Source: Pseudomonas sp. B21-048 (GTDB lineage: Bacteria; Pseudomonadota; Gammaproteobacteria; Pseudomonadales; Pseudomonadaceae). From it: a stretch of DNA of 64,000 nt. Numbering within the stretch: the stretch's first letter is position 1; every line of letters begins with the position of its first letter. This document shows, piece after piece, positions 51,113 through 60,545 of this stretch. The DNA is taken from assembly GCF_024748615.1 (NCBI RefSeq), contig NZ_CP087168.1:806001-870000 (forward strand), written 5' to 3'. Made by a program: the position numbers and the translations under genes. The notes beneath the pieces were generated by a model that ran no database searches, was not told the origin of the DNA, and worked only from the letters and a program-made list of their open reading frames with translations.

Positions 51113-53974
51113 ATGCTCGAGCTCACCATAGAGCAGATATCCATGGGCCAGTCGGCTATGGATAAAGCCACCGCCCTGCAATTACTCGCTGACCGACTTG
51201 TGACCGATGGCCTGGTGGCGGATGGTTACCTCGCGGGCTTGCAGGCCCGGGAAGCCCAGGGCTCGACCTTTCTCGGCCAAGGCATCGCCATCCCCCACGG
51301 CACCCCGCAAACCCGCGATCAGGTATTCGCCACTGGCGTGCGCCTGATGCAGTTTCCTGACGGCGTGGATTGGGGCGATGGCCAGATCGTTTATCTGGCG
51401 ATTGGTATCGCCGCCAAATCCGATGAACACCTGCGCCTGCTGCAACTGCTGACCCGCGCCCTCGGTGAAACCGATCTGGGCCAGGCCCTGCGCCGCGCCA
51501 GTTCCGCCGAAGCCTTGCTGAAACTGCTGCAAGGCGCGCCACAGGAATTGGCGCTGGACGCACAGATGATCGGCCTCAGTGTTTCTGCCGATGACTTTGA
51601 AGAACTGGTCTGGCGCGGCGCCCGTTTGCTGCGTCAGGCCGATTGCGTGAGCAACGGTTTTGCCGGCGTCTTGCAGCAGGTCGAAGCACTGCCGCTGGGC
51701 GATGGCCTGTGGTGGCTGCACAGCGAACAAACGGTGAAGCGTCCGGGCCTGGCGTTTGTTACTCCGGACAAACCCATACGCTACCTCGGTCAGCCGTTGA
51801 GCGGTCTGTTTTGCCTGGCCAGCCTCGGTGAAGCCCATCAGGCGCTGCTTGAACGCCTTTGCGCGTTGCTGATCGAAGGCCGTGGTCATGAATTGGGCCG
51901 TGCCACCAGCAGCCGCGCGGTGCTGGAAGTCCTCGGCGGTGAAGTGCCGGCGGATTGGCCAAGTGCACGCATTGCCTTGGCCAACGCCCACGGTTTGCAT
52001 GCGCGCCCGGCGAAGATCCTCGCGCAATTGGCGAAAAGTTTTGAAGGCGAAGTCCGCGTGCGCATCGTCGATGGCCACGACAGCGCGGTGTCGGTGAAGA
52101 GTTTGAGCAAACTGCTCAGCCTCGGCGCCCGTCGCGGTCAGGTGCTGGAGTTCATCGCTGAGCCAACCATCGCCGCCGATGCTTTGCCAGCCTTGCTGGC
52201 GGCCATCGAAGAAGGCCTCGGTGAAGAAGTCGAGCCGCTGCCGGTCGTGAGCCAACAGCGTGAAGTAATCATCGATGTCGCCGAAGTGCTGCTTGCACCG
52301 GCCTCCGGCAGTCTGATTCAGGCGATTGCTGCTGCCCCGGGAATTGCCATCGGCCCGGCACATATTCAAGTGTTGCAAGTCATCGATTACCCGCTGCGCG
52401 GTGAGTCTGCCGCCATCGAGCGCGAACGCCTCAAGCAAGCGTTGGCGGATGTGCGTCGCGACATCGAAGGCCTGATCGAGCGCAGCAAGGCCAAAGCGAT
52501 TCGCGAGATTTTCATCACCCATCAGGAAATGCTCGACGACCCGGAACTGACCGACGAAGTCGACACCCGCCTCAAGCAAGGCGAAAGCGCCGAAGCGGCG
52601 TGGATGACAGTGATTGAAGCCGCCGCCAAACAGCAGGAATCGTTGCAGGACGCCTTGCTCGCCGAACGTGCCGCCGATTTGCGTGACATTGGCCGTCGGG
52701 TGCTGGCGCAATTGAGTGGCGTCGAAACGCCGGCCGAGCCAGAGCAGCCGTACATTCTGGTGATGGACGAAGTCGGCCCGTCCGACGTGGCGCGTCTTGA
52801 TCCGGCGCGCGTCGCCGGCATCCTCACCGCTCGCGGTGGCGCCACGGCCCACAGCGCGATTGTCGCCCGGGCCTTGGGCATTCCGGCGCTAGTGGGCGCA
52901 GGTGCCGCGGTGTTGCTGTTGAAACCGGGCACGCCGCTGTTGATCGATGGTCAACGTGGTCGCCTGCACGTGGACGCCGATGCCGCCACCTTGCGGCGCG
53001 CCACCGAAGAACGCGACACCCGCGAACTGCGCTTGAAAGCCGCCGCCGAACAACGCCATCAACCGGCGTTGACCACCGATGGCCACGCAGTGGAAGTGTT
53101 CGCCAATATCGGCGAAAGCGCCGGCGTCACCAGTGCGGTGGAGCAGGGCGCCGAAGGCATTGGCCTGCTGCGCACCGAACTGATTTTCATGGCCCACTCG
53201 CAAGCGCCGGACGAGGCGACTCAGGAAGTTGAATACCGTCGTGTGCTCGATGGCCTGGCCGGTCGACCGCTGGTGGTGCGCACCCTTGACGTCGGTGGTG
53301 ACAAACCGCTGCCGTACTGGCCGATCGCGAAAGAAGAAAACCCGTTCCTCGGCGTGCGTGGCATTCGCCTGACCCTGCAACGTCCGCAGGTCATGGAAGC
53401 GCAGTTGCGCGCCTTGCTGCGTGCGGCGGACAACCGTCCATTGCGGATCATGTTCCCGATGGTCGGCAGCGTCGATGAGTGGCGTCAGGCCCGGGACATG
53501 ACCGAACGCCTGCGCCTGGAAATCCCGGTGGCGGACCTGCAACTGGGGATCATGATTGAAGTGCCATCGGCCGCCTTGCTGGCGCCTTTTCTGGCCAAGG
53601 AAGTGGATTTCTTCAGCGTCGGCACCAACGACCTGACGCAATACACCCTGGCCATCGACCGTGGTCATCCGACCTTGTCGGCCCAGGCCGACGGCTTGCA
53701 TCCGGCGGTGCTGCAACTGATCGACATCACCGTGCGTGCGGCTCATGCTCATGGCAAGTGGGTCGGCGTGTGCGGTGAACTGGCGGCCGATCCGCTGGCG
53801 GTGCCGGTGCTGGTGGGCCTGGGTGTGGATGAGTTGAGCGTGTCGGGCCGCAGCATTGCCGAGGTCAAGGCGCGCATTCGTGAACTCAACCTGACCCAGA
53901 CTCAAACCCTTGCCCAACAGGCCCTGGCCGTGGGCAGCGCGAACGACGTTCGTGCATTAGTGGAGGCCCTGTAA
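51113..53974 (+). CDS. fruB: Fructose PTS multiphosphoryl transfer protein FruB (IIA-HPr-EI fusion)
   Basis: A 953-residue fusion carrying the whole soluble phosphate relay for fructose. A IIA-Fru domain covers about 1-145 (active His62 in GIAIPHGTP), then a linker. HPr covers about 283-370 (active His296 in NAHGLHARPAK). Enzyme I runs from about 400 to the end (phospho-His580 in GGATAHSAIVARALG, and the PEP-binding signature DFFSVGTNDLTQYTLA). All three phosphorylation sites are intact. The ATG has AGGAG upstream. The stop overlaps fruK as TAATG. Confidence 0.97.
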   Translation: MLELTIEQISMGQSAMDKATALQLLADRLVTDGLVADGYLAGLQAREAQGSTFLGQGIAIPHGTPQTRDQVFATGVRLMQFPDGVDWGDGQIVYLAIGIAAKSDEHLRLLQLLTRALGETDLGQALRRASSAEALLKLLQGAPQELALDAQMIGLSVSADDFEELVWRGARLLRQADCVSNGFAGVLQQVEALPLGDGLWWLHSEQTVKRPGLAFVTPDKPIRYLGQPLSGLFCLASLGEAHQALLERLCALLIEGRGHELGRATSSRAVLEVLGGEVPADWPSARIALANAHGLHARPAKILAQLAKSFEGEVRVRIVDGHDSAVSVKSLSKLLSLGARRGQVLEFIAEPTIAADALPALLAAIEEGLGEEVEPLPVVSQQREVIIDVAEVLLAPASGSLIQAIAAAPGIAIGPAHIQVLQVIDYPLRGESAAIERERLKQALADVRRDIEGLIERSKAKAIREIFITHQEMLDDPELTDEVDTRLKQGESAEAAWMTVIEAAAKQQESLQDALLAERAADLRDIGRRVLAQLSGVETPAEPEQPYILVMDEVGPSDVARLDPARVAGILTARGGATAHSAIVARALGIPALVGAGAAVLLLKPGTPLLIDGQRGRLHVDADAATLRRATEERDTRELRLKAAAEQRHQPALTTDGHAVEVFANIGESAGVTSAVEQGAEGIGLLRTELIFMAHSQAPDEATQEVEYRRVLDGLAGRPLVVRTLDVGGDKPLPYWPIAKEENPFLGVRGIRLTLQRPQVMEAQLRALLRAADNRPLRIMFPMVGSVDEWRQARDMTERLRLEIPVADLQLGIMIEVPSAALLAPFLAKEVDFFSVGTNDLTQYTLAIDRGHPTLSAQADGLHPAVLQLIDITVRAAHAHGKWVGVCGELAADPLAVPVLVGLGVDELSVSGRSIAEVKARIRELNLTQTQTLAQQALAVGSANDVRALVEAL

Positions 53975-54915
53975 TGGCCAAAATCTTAACCCTGACCCTT
54001 AACCCGGCGCTGGACCTCACCGTTCAGTTGCCGGTACTTGCACCCGGTCAGGTCAATCGCAGTGATGAAATGCACACCCACGCCGCCGGCAAAGGGGTGA
54101 ACGTGGCGCAGGTACTGGCTGACCTCGGGCATCAGCTGACCGTCAGCGGTTTTCTCGGGGAAGATAACCTTCAGGCGTTCGAAACCCTGTTCGCCAAACG
54201 CGGTTTTACCGACGCGTTTGTCCGTGTCCCCGGCGAGACCCGCAGCAATATCAAACTGGCGGAAAGCGATGGGCGCATCACCGATATCAACGGCCCGGGG
54301 CCGAGGGTCAGTGAAGCGGCGCAGCAGGCTTTGCTCGATCGTCTCGACCAGATTGCTCCCGGGCATGACGCGGTCGTCGTGGCCGGCAGTTTGCCCCGTG
54401 GCGTCAACCCTCAATGGTTGCGGGAGCTGATCCAGCGCTTGAAAAAGCGCGGTTTGAAAGTGGCGCTCGACACCAGCGGTGAAGCCTTGCGCGCAGGTCT
54501 GGCGGCCGGCCCGTGGCTGATCAAACCCAACACCGAAGAACTGGCCCAAGCGCTGGATTGCGAGGTGGCTTCCGTGGGCGCTCAAGCCGAGGCGGCGAGC
54601 CGTTTGCATGCGCATGGCATTGAGCACGTGGTGATTTCCGACGGTGCCGACGGGGTGAACTGGTTCAGTGTCGGCTCGGCCATGCACGCCACGCCGCCCA
54701 AGGTCAGTGTGGTCAGCACCGTCGGTGCGGGGGATTCGTTGCTGGCGGGCATGCTCCACGGTTTGCTCAGTGCCGACACGCCCGAACAGACCTTGCGCAC
54801 CGCCACCGCGATTGCCGCCATGGCCGTGACCCAGATCGGTTTCGGCATCGGTGACGCCACGCAACTGGCGCACCTCGAACAGGGCGTGCGCCTGCGCCCC
54901 CTGACAGAACAATAA
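53974..54915 (+). CDS. fruK: 1-phosphofructokinase FruK
   Basis: A 313-residue PfkB-family kinase phosphorylating fructose-1-P to fructose-1,6-bisphosphate. It begins AKILTLTLNPALDLTVQLPV. The GKGVNVAQVLADLG motif lies near residue 35-48, and the ATP/anion-hole motif STVGAGDSLLAGML with catalytic Asp near 252. It lowers fructose-1-P, the Cra ligand, so it also feeds back on regulation. One-base overlap with fruB; 11 bp before fruA. Confidence 0.97.
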   Translation: MAKILTLTLNPALDLTVQLPVLAPGQVNRSDEMHTHAAGKGVNVAQVLADLGHQLTVSGFLGEDNLQAFETLFAKRGFTDAFVRVPGETRSNIKLAESDGRITDINGPGPRVSEAAQQALLDRLDQIAPGHDAVVVAGSLPRGVNPQWLRELIQRLKKRGLKVALDTSGEALRAGLAAGPWLIKPNTEELAQALDCEVASVGAQAEAASRLHAHGIEHVVISDGADGVNWFSVGSAMHATPPKVSVVSTVGAGDSLLAGMLHGLLSADTPEQTLRTATAIAAMAVTQIGFGIGDATQLAHLEQGVRLRPLTEQ

Positions 54916-54926
54916 GAGGGTTTGCA

Positions 54927-56666
54927 ATGAAATTAGCCATTGTTACGGCCTGCCCGAACGGCATGGTCACCAGTGTGCTGTGTGCTCGTCTGCTCGATGC
55001 AGCGGCCCAGCGTCAAGGCTGGAGCACCAGTGTCGAAGTCGTTGATGCGGCCCATCCGGAACGCCAACTGTCGGCCGCGACCCTCGAGGCCGCCGAGTGG
55101 GTGTTGCTAGTCACCAGCGCGCCGGTGGATATGTCGCGGTTCGTCGGCAAACGCGTCTTCCAGAGCACCCCGGCCCAGGCCCTGCAAGATGTCGAAGCGG
55201 TGCTGCGTCGCGGGGTGGAGGAGGCCGAGGTTTACGTCGCGCCCGAAGCCGCCGCCGAGCCGGCTGCCGTGGTTAAAAATGCGCCACGCCTGGTGGCTGT
55301 CACCGCGTGCCCGACCGGCGTCGCTCATACCTTCATGGCCGCCGAAGCCTTGCAGCAAGCGGCCAAGCGTCTGGGCTACGACCTGCAAGTGGAAACCCAA
55401 GGCTCGGTCGGCGCGCGTAATCCACTCAGCGCAGCGGCGATTGCCGATGCCGACGTGGTGCTGTTGGCGGCAGACATCGAAGTCGCCACCGAGCGGTTCG
55501 CCGGCAAGAAAATCTACCGCTGTGGCACGGGTATCGCCCTGAAACAAGCCGAAGCGACGCTGAACAAAGCCTTGGCCGAAGGCAAGCAGGAAAGCGCTTC
55601 GACCGGCGCCAAAGGCCCGGCCAAGCAAGAGAAAACCGGCCTCTACAAACACCTGCTGACCGGCGTGTCGTACATGTTGCCGATGGTGGTGGCGGGCGGC
55701 CTGATGATCGCCTTGTCCTTCGTGTTCGGCATCACCGCGTTCAAGGAGGAGGGTACGCTCGCGGCCGCGCTGATGCAGATCGGCGGCGAGACCGCGTTCA
55801 AACTGATGGTGCCGCTGCTGGCGGGCTACATCGCCTACTCGATCGCTGACCGCCCGGGCCTGGCGCCGGGGATGATCGGTGGTTTGCTGGCGAGCACCCT
55901 GGGCGCCGGTTTCATCGGCGGGATCATTGCCGGTTTCATCGCCGGCTATGCGGCGCAGGCGATCAATCGTTATGCGCGCTTGCCGCAGAGCCTTGAGGCG
56001 CTGAAACCGATCCTGATCATCCCATTGCTGGCGAGCCTGTTCACCGGTCTGGTGATGATCTACGTGGTCGGCAAACCGGTGGCCGGGATGCTCGCGGGGC
56101 TCACGCACTTCCTCGACAGCATGGGCACCACCAACGCCATTCTGCTCGGTGTGCTGCTGGGCGGCATGATGTGCGTCGACCTCGGCGGGCCGATCAACAA
56201 AGCGGCTTACGCGTTTTCGGTGGGGCTGCTGGCGTCGCAAAGTTATGCACCGATGGCCGCGACCATGGCTGCTGGTATGGTGCCGCCGATTGGCCTGGGC
56301 ATCGCCACGTTCATTGCCCGGCGCAAGTTCGCCCAGACTGAACGCGAGGCCGGTAAAGCGGCGCTGGTATTGGGGTTGTGCTTTATCTCCGAGGGCGCCA
56401 TTCCGTTTGCCGCCAAAGACCCGCTGCGGGTGATTCCGGCGAGCATCGCCGGCGGCGCGCTGACCGGTGCATTGTCGATGTACTTCGGTTGCAAACTCAT
56501 GGCGCCCCACGGTGGGTTGTTCGTGATGCTGATTCCGAATGCGATCAACCATGCGCTGTTGTATCTGTTGGCGATCGTGGCCGGGAGTTTGCTGACGGCG
56601 GTGACGTATTCGGTGCTCAAACGGCCTGAGACGGTGGAGTTGGCGCTGGAGCCGGTCAAGGCATAG
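54927..56666 (+). CDS. fruA: Fructose PTS permease FruA (IIB'-IIB-IIC)
   Basis: A 579-residue membrane permease that imports fructose as fructose-1-phosphate. It has two tandem IIB-like domains: a degenerate first one (VTACPNGMVTSVL, Cys9) and an active second one (VTACPTGVAHTFMAAEA, phospho-Cys128). A linker follows, then the IIC domain from about residue 235 with eight or more membrane helices. AAGAGGG precedes the ATG. Last gene of the fru operon; a large inverted repeat follows the stop. Confidence 0.97.
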   Translation: MKLAIVTACPNGMVTSVLCARLLDAAAQRQGWSTSVEVVDAAHPERQLSAATLEAAEWVLLVTSAPVDMSRFVGKRVFQSTPAQALQDVEAVLRRGVEEAEVYVAPEAAAEPAAVVKNAPRLVAVTACPTGVAHTFMAAEALQQAAKRLGYDLQVETQGSVGARNPLSAAAIADADVVLLAADIEVATERFAGKKIYRCGTGIALKQAEATLNKALAEGKQESASTGAKGPAKQEKTGLYKHLLTGVSYMLPMVVAGGLMIALSFVFGITAFKEEGTLAAALMQIGGETAFKLMVPLLAGYIAYSIADRPGLAPGMIGGLLASTLGAGFIGGIIAGFIAGYAAQAINRYARLPQSLEALKPILIIPLLASLFTGLVMIYVVGKPVAGMLAGLTHFLDSMGTTNAILLGVLLGGMMCVDLGGPINKAAYAFSVGLLASQSYAPMAATMAAGMVPPIGLGIATFIARRKFAQTEREAGKAALVLGLCFISEGAIPFAAKDPLRVIPASIAGGALTGALSMYFGCKLMAPHGGLFVMLIPNAINHALLYLLAIVAGSLLTAVTYSVLKRPETVELALEPVKA

Positions 56667-56669
56667 ATC

Positions 56670-56767
56670 AAAAGATCGCAGCCTTCGGCAGCTCCTGCCC
56701 GGGATTGTGTTTGACCGTGATATGCGGCGTACATCGAACCTGGAGCTGCCGGAGGCTGCGATCTTTT
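56670..56767. repeat. Long inverted repeat after fruA
   Basis: AAAAGATCGCAGCCTTCGGC (continuing AGCTCC) at 56670-56695 is the inverse of 56742-56767, with 26-bp arms, one mismatch and a 46-nt centre. It belongs to a dispersed 'GATCGCAGCCTTCGGCAGCTCC' repeat of fluorescens-group pseudomonads. The right arm ends in TTTTTT, so it can also terminate the fruBKA transcript. Confidence 0.85.
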
Positions 56768-56826
56768 TTGTGTCATGCCGGATTCACACAGCCATGCTTA
56801 AGTTTTCCTTTTTCAGGGAGAACACC

Positions 56827-57740
56827 ATGAGCGAATTCGACCTCGGCCGCCGTCGTGTCATGCAAGCCGTTGGGGCCGGGCTGTTGATGCCTGGCCTGGC
56901 GCCGGCGGTGATTGCTTCGTTCAAGGATCGGCCGCAACTCACCGATGGTGTGCAGTCCGGCGACCTGTTGGGCGACCGGGCGATGATCTGGAGCCGTAGC
57001 GACCGTGCGGCGCGGATGGTGGTGGAATGGGACACGCGTAGCCTGTTCAGCAACCCGCGTCGATTCGTCTCGCCATTGGCCGATGCCCGCACCGACTTCA
57101 CCGCACGGGTCGAACTCAGCGGCCTGCCCGCCGATCAGGCAATTTTCTACCGCGTGACGTTCGAAGACGCCCAGAGCGGTGTCGCCAGTGAACTCTGGTT
57201 CGGCCATCTGCGCAGTGTGCCCAGCGCTCGGCGGGATATTCGGTTCGTCTGATCGCCGCCGACATGCCCATCGGCCTCGGTGTCCCGGACGGCGAAGTCA
57301 GCCCCGGTGTGGCGCGTTGGGAAGCGGTGGCCAACGGTGATCCGGGCCCGGCTCAGGGCCGTGAACTGGAGATCGCTGAATTGCTCGGTTTTCTGCGGGC
57401 GCAGCAGGTGCGCAATTTCGTCTGGCTGACGGCGGATGTGCATTACTGCGCGGCGCACCATTTCCACCCCGACCGCGCGGCGTTCCAGGATTTCGAACCG
57501 TTCTGGGAATTTGTCGCGGGGCCACTGAATGCGGGGAGCTTCGGGCCTAACGCGCTGGATAAAACCTTCGGCCCCGAGGTGGTATTCCAGAAGGCACCCG
57601 CGGCGCAGAACACCTCGCCGTTTGCCGGGTTTCAGTTTTTTTGCGAGGTGAACATCGATGGGCAGAGGGGGGAGTTGAGTGTCGTGCTGCGGGATCTGGA
57701 TGGGGTGGGGGTGTTTGAGCGTAAGTTGCAGCCGGTTTGA
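56827..57740 (+). pseudogene. PhoD-type alkaline phosphatase D pseudogene with internal deletion
   Basis: The first 141 codons (MSEFDLGRRRVMQAVGAGLL; twin-arginine signal, then the PhoD N-terminal beta domain, QLTDGVQSGDLLGDRAMIWS) end at a TGA at 57250-57252. Directly after it, in another frame, comes the normal PhoD C-terminal third (AADMPIGLGVPDGE, FVWLTADVHYCAAHHFHPDR, WEFVAGPLNAGSFGPNALDK), ending at 57740. Intact relatives are about 510-525 residues, so roughly 210-220 codons of the catalytic core are missing, with loss of frame. No active phosphatase can be made. A sequencing error cannot explain so large a gap. Confidence 0.88.
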
Positions 57741-57746
57741 GGCCGC

Positions 57747-57859
57747 ATGATCGTTCCCACGCTCTGCGTGGGAATGCAGCCTGGGACGCTCCGCGTCCCT
57801 TTCAAGCCGAACGCGGAGCGTCCGTTGAGGCGTTCCCACGCGGAGCATGGGAACGATCG
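57747..57859. repeat. Paired REP elements between the phoD pseudogene and the flavoprotein gene
   Basis: ATGATCGTTCCCACGCTCTG and its inverse near 57829-57859 enclose a second inverted pair (GGGACGCTCCGCGT / ACGCGGAGCGTCC). Together they can fold into one long imperfect cruciform. It is the same family as the element at 8867-8899. It lies between convergent 3' ends. Confidence 0.85.
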
Positions 57860-57869
57860 CGAACTACCG

Positions 57870-60398
57870 TCAGTAGACGTCGCGGCGGTAGCGGCCTTGT
57901 TCGATCAGGCGGTCGACCTCTTCAATGCCGAGCAATTCGTTGAGCGCGTGATCCACCCCTGAAGCCATCCCCTGCAAACTGCCGCAGATGTAAATCACGG
58001 CGCCGTCGGCCAGCCATTTTTTCAGCTCGGCGGCGGATTCGCGCAGGCAATCCTGCACATAGATCTTCTCGGCTTGATCTCGGGAGAACGCCAGATCCAG
58101 CCGTGCCAGATCACCGTTGATCAACCATTCCTCAAGCTCTGCGCGGCACAGGTAGTCATGCTCGCGATGACGCTCGCCGAACAGCAGCCAGTGACGCTGC
58201 TGCCCGTCGGCAATCCGTGCCTTGAGCAAACTGCGCAACCCGGCCAGCCCGGTGCCGTTGCCCAGCAGGATCATCGGCACCGGTTCGTTCGGTAGATGGA
58301 AACCACTGTTGCGGCGTACTCGCAGGCTGATGCTGCTGCCCACGGGAGCGTATTCGGTCAACCAGCCGGAACCGACGCCCAAGCTGCCGTCGGCATGCAA
58401 TTCCTGACGCACGATCAATTCCAGCACGCCATCGGCGGCAATCGATGCGATTGAGTATTCGCGCATGGCCAACGGCACCAAGGCGTCCGCCAGCGCTTGC
58501 GCGTGCAGGCCGACCAGATGAGCGCGGTTCTCGGGCAGTTGGCGGCTGGCCAGGGCTTGTTCCAGCGTTTGCGACAGGCCATCGAACTCAACCGTGGCTC
58601 GACCGTCAATCCCCAGGCCGTCGAGGAAATGCTCGATGGGCCATGAACCGTTGCGAGGCAGCACTTCCACCCGGTCACCGGCCAGCCAGCTGCTGGTGGT
58701 GGGGGCGCTGAGGCCCAGCAAGTACACGGGCGAACCGCTGCTGTCCGGGTTCATCAATTCGCGACGGGTCAGGGTCCAGTTGTCGTAGCTTGGCGCTTGC
58801 CAGGTATCCACCGGCGCCTGGCCCGTCAGCAGGCCGAGTTGCTGTTGCCAGTGGCGCAGGGCGTAAGGGTCGCCGCTGTCGACTTCCACCGGGGCGAACA
58901 AGGTCTTGCCGCCGTGCTCGCCCAACCAAGTGTGCAAGCGGCGGGCGAAGCCGCAGAAGTGTTGATACTGGCGGTCACCGAGGCCAAGCACGGCATAGTT
59001 AAGGCTGTCGAAGCTCAACGCACGACCCAGCACTTTGCGTTCGAATCCTCGGGCGCTGTCGGGCGCCTCACCGTCGCCGAAGGTGCTGACCACAAACAGC
59101 GCGTTGCTGGAATCCTGCAGGTCCTGTTCACTGACATTCGCCAACGGTTGAACCTTCACCGGTAACCCGGCAGCCTGCAATTGCCCGGCGGTCTGCCAGG
59201 CGAGCTGTTCGGCGAATCCGCTCTGACTGGCGAAGCCGATCAGCCATGCCGGCGCATCACTGCCCGGTTGCACGAGGCCTCTGCGGGCGTCCTTGATCTG
59301 ACGTTTCTTGCGTCGACGGTCCAGGTACAGCAACCAGCCCGTGATGAAAAACAGCGGCATGGCCAGCGCGGCGATGGTCAGGATGATCCGCCCGACCAGC
59401 CCGAAATAACTGCCGACGTGCAGTGCATAGATGCTGGTCAGCAGCTGCGCCTTGAAGCTCTTGTCGCTGTAGCGGTCATGACGGCTGACGATGCCGGTCG
59501 CCGGATCGAGGATGATCTGGTTCCGCGCCTGGTCGTGGGGTGAATTCTTCAGCAGATAGAACACGGTTGCCGGTTGCCCGGCCACGGGCGGCATACGCAC
59601 GTTGTAGGACGAAAGACCTGGGCCGGCGGCGCTGTAGATGCTGCTCCATATCGCGGCGTAATCGGCAGTGGGGGCCGGGCCGCTTGGCGCAGGACCGCGA
59701 CCACTGCGCACTTGCTCATTCTGCGGCGAATCGGAAAGCAGTCGGGTCAGGCCTTTGTTGTACCACTCGTAGGACCAGGACAACCCGGTGAGCGCTGCCA
59801 GGAGGTAAAACCCCAGGCACCAGGTACCCGCCACCGAGTGCAGGTCCCAGTTGAAGCTGCGACCCTTTTTCTTCCAGTCCAGCGTCACCCAGGTGCGCCA
59901 GTTTTTCCACTGACGCGGCCAGCGCAGGTACAGGCCAGACAGGCAGAAGAACAGCAGAATCAGCGTGCAGGCGCCGGTGATCTGCCGGCCGGTATCACCC
60001 ATGGCGAGGAAGCGGTGCAGTTGCAGCATCAGGCCGAAGAAGTCCTGGCCGGTGGCGTCACCCATGAACTCGGCGGTGTACGGATCGAAATAGCGCATCT
60101 GCCCACGGCGCTCTCCCGGCGGCGGGGTAAAGAACACCCGTGCCGCGTTGCCGCTGTCGGTCTCGACCATGAGCATCGAGACTTTTTTGCCCGAGGCGCC
60201 TTCGATTTTTTCCACCAGTTCGGCGGGCGGCAGGACGCCAGCGACCTGCTTCTCGACGTGCAGCACAGAAGGGTTCAGTGCGCGCAGGATTTCATCCTGA
60301 AACGACACCGTCGCCCCGGTGATGCCCATCAGGGCCAGGACCAGTCCGGCGCTGATGCCGAAAAACCAGTGCAACTGGAACAGGGATTTTTTCAACAC
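57870..60398 (-). CDS. piuB: PepSY-domain flavoprotein reductase (PiuB-like, siderophore iron release)
   Basis: An 842-residue inner-membrane oxidoreductase. The first ~385 residues are a PepSY-TM region with four hydrophobic helices ([36 protein letters not shown]; further ones near 330-355). A flavodoxin-like domain (about 395-545), an FAD-binding ferredoxin-reductase domain (about 560-700) and an NAD(P)-binding domain ([34 protein letters not shown]) follow. This is the sulfite-reductase-alpha-like plan of proteins next to TonB siderophore receptors, probably reducing ferric siderophore. The GTG start at 60398 has AAGGCGAG upstream. It lies downstream of piuA. Confidence 0.85.
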   Translation of the reverse strand: MLKKSLFQLHWFFGISAGLVLALMGITGATVSFQDEILRALNPSVLHVEKQVAGVLPPAELVEKIEGASGKKVSMLMVETDSGNAARVFFTPPPGERRGQMRYFDPYTAEFMGDATGQDFFGLMLQLHRFLAMGDTGRQITGACTLILLFFCLSGLYLRWPRQWKNWRTWVTLDWKKKGRSFNWDLHSVAGTWCLGFYLLAALTGLSWSYEWYNKGLTRLLSDSPQNEQVRSGRGPAPSGPAPTADYAAIWSSIYSAAGPGLSSYNVRMPPVAGQPATVFYLLKNSPHDQARNQIILDPATGIVSRHDRYSDKSFKAQLLTSIYALHVGSYFGLVGRIILTIAALAMPLFFITGWLLYLDRRRKKRQIKDARRGLVQPGSDAPAWLIGFASQSGFAEQLAWQTAGQLQAAGLPVKVQPLANVSEQDLQDSSNALFVVSTFGDGEAPDSARGFERKVLGRALSFDSLNYAVLGLGDRQYQHFCGFARRLHTWLGEHGGKTLFAPVEVDSGDPYALRHWQQQLGLLTGQAPVDTWQAPSYDNWTLTRRELMNPDSSGSPVYLLGLSAPTTSSWLAGDRVEVLPRNGSWPIEHFLDGLGIDGRATVEFDGLSQTLEQALASRQLPENRAHLVGLHAQALADALVPLAMREYSIASIAADGVLELIVRQELHADGSLGVGSGWLTEYAPVGSSISLRVRRNSGFHLPNEPVPMILLGNGTGLAGLRSLLKARIADGQQRHWLLFGERHREHDYLCRAELEEWLINGDLARLDLAFSRDQAEKIYVQDCLRESAAELKKWLADGAVIYICGSLQGMASGVDHALNELLGIEEVDRLIEQGRYRRDVY

Positions 60399-60478
60399 GT
60401 TGCTCGCCTTGTTCGTTCAAAAGTCATCACGGCGCGCATTATGCCGTGAGTTGTCGAGAAGCATTCTTTTTTACACAC

Positions 60479-60512
60479 AAAAGCCCCGTTCACTTCGATG
60501 AACGGGGCTTTT
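60479..60512. terminator. Terminator after piuA
   Basis: AAAAGCCCCGTTCA / TGAACGGGGCTTTT has a perfect 14-bp stem with a CTTCGA loop, A-tract and T-tract on either side. It lies between piuA and piuB on the minus strand, so piuB is probably expressed separately or at a lower level. Confidence 0.9.
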
Positions 60513-60545
60513 GCCTAAGCGCTGTTGGCCTTCACGCTTCTGTTA

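Noticed and set aside
60440..60480. Possible Fur box before piuB (AGAAGCATTCTTTTTT)
   Set aside because: Match to the 19-bp consensus is too weak to separate from chance AT-rich sequence.
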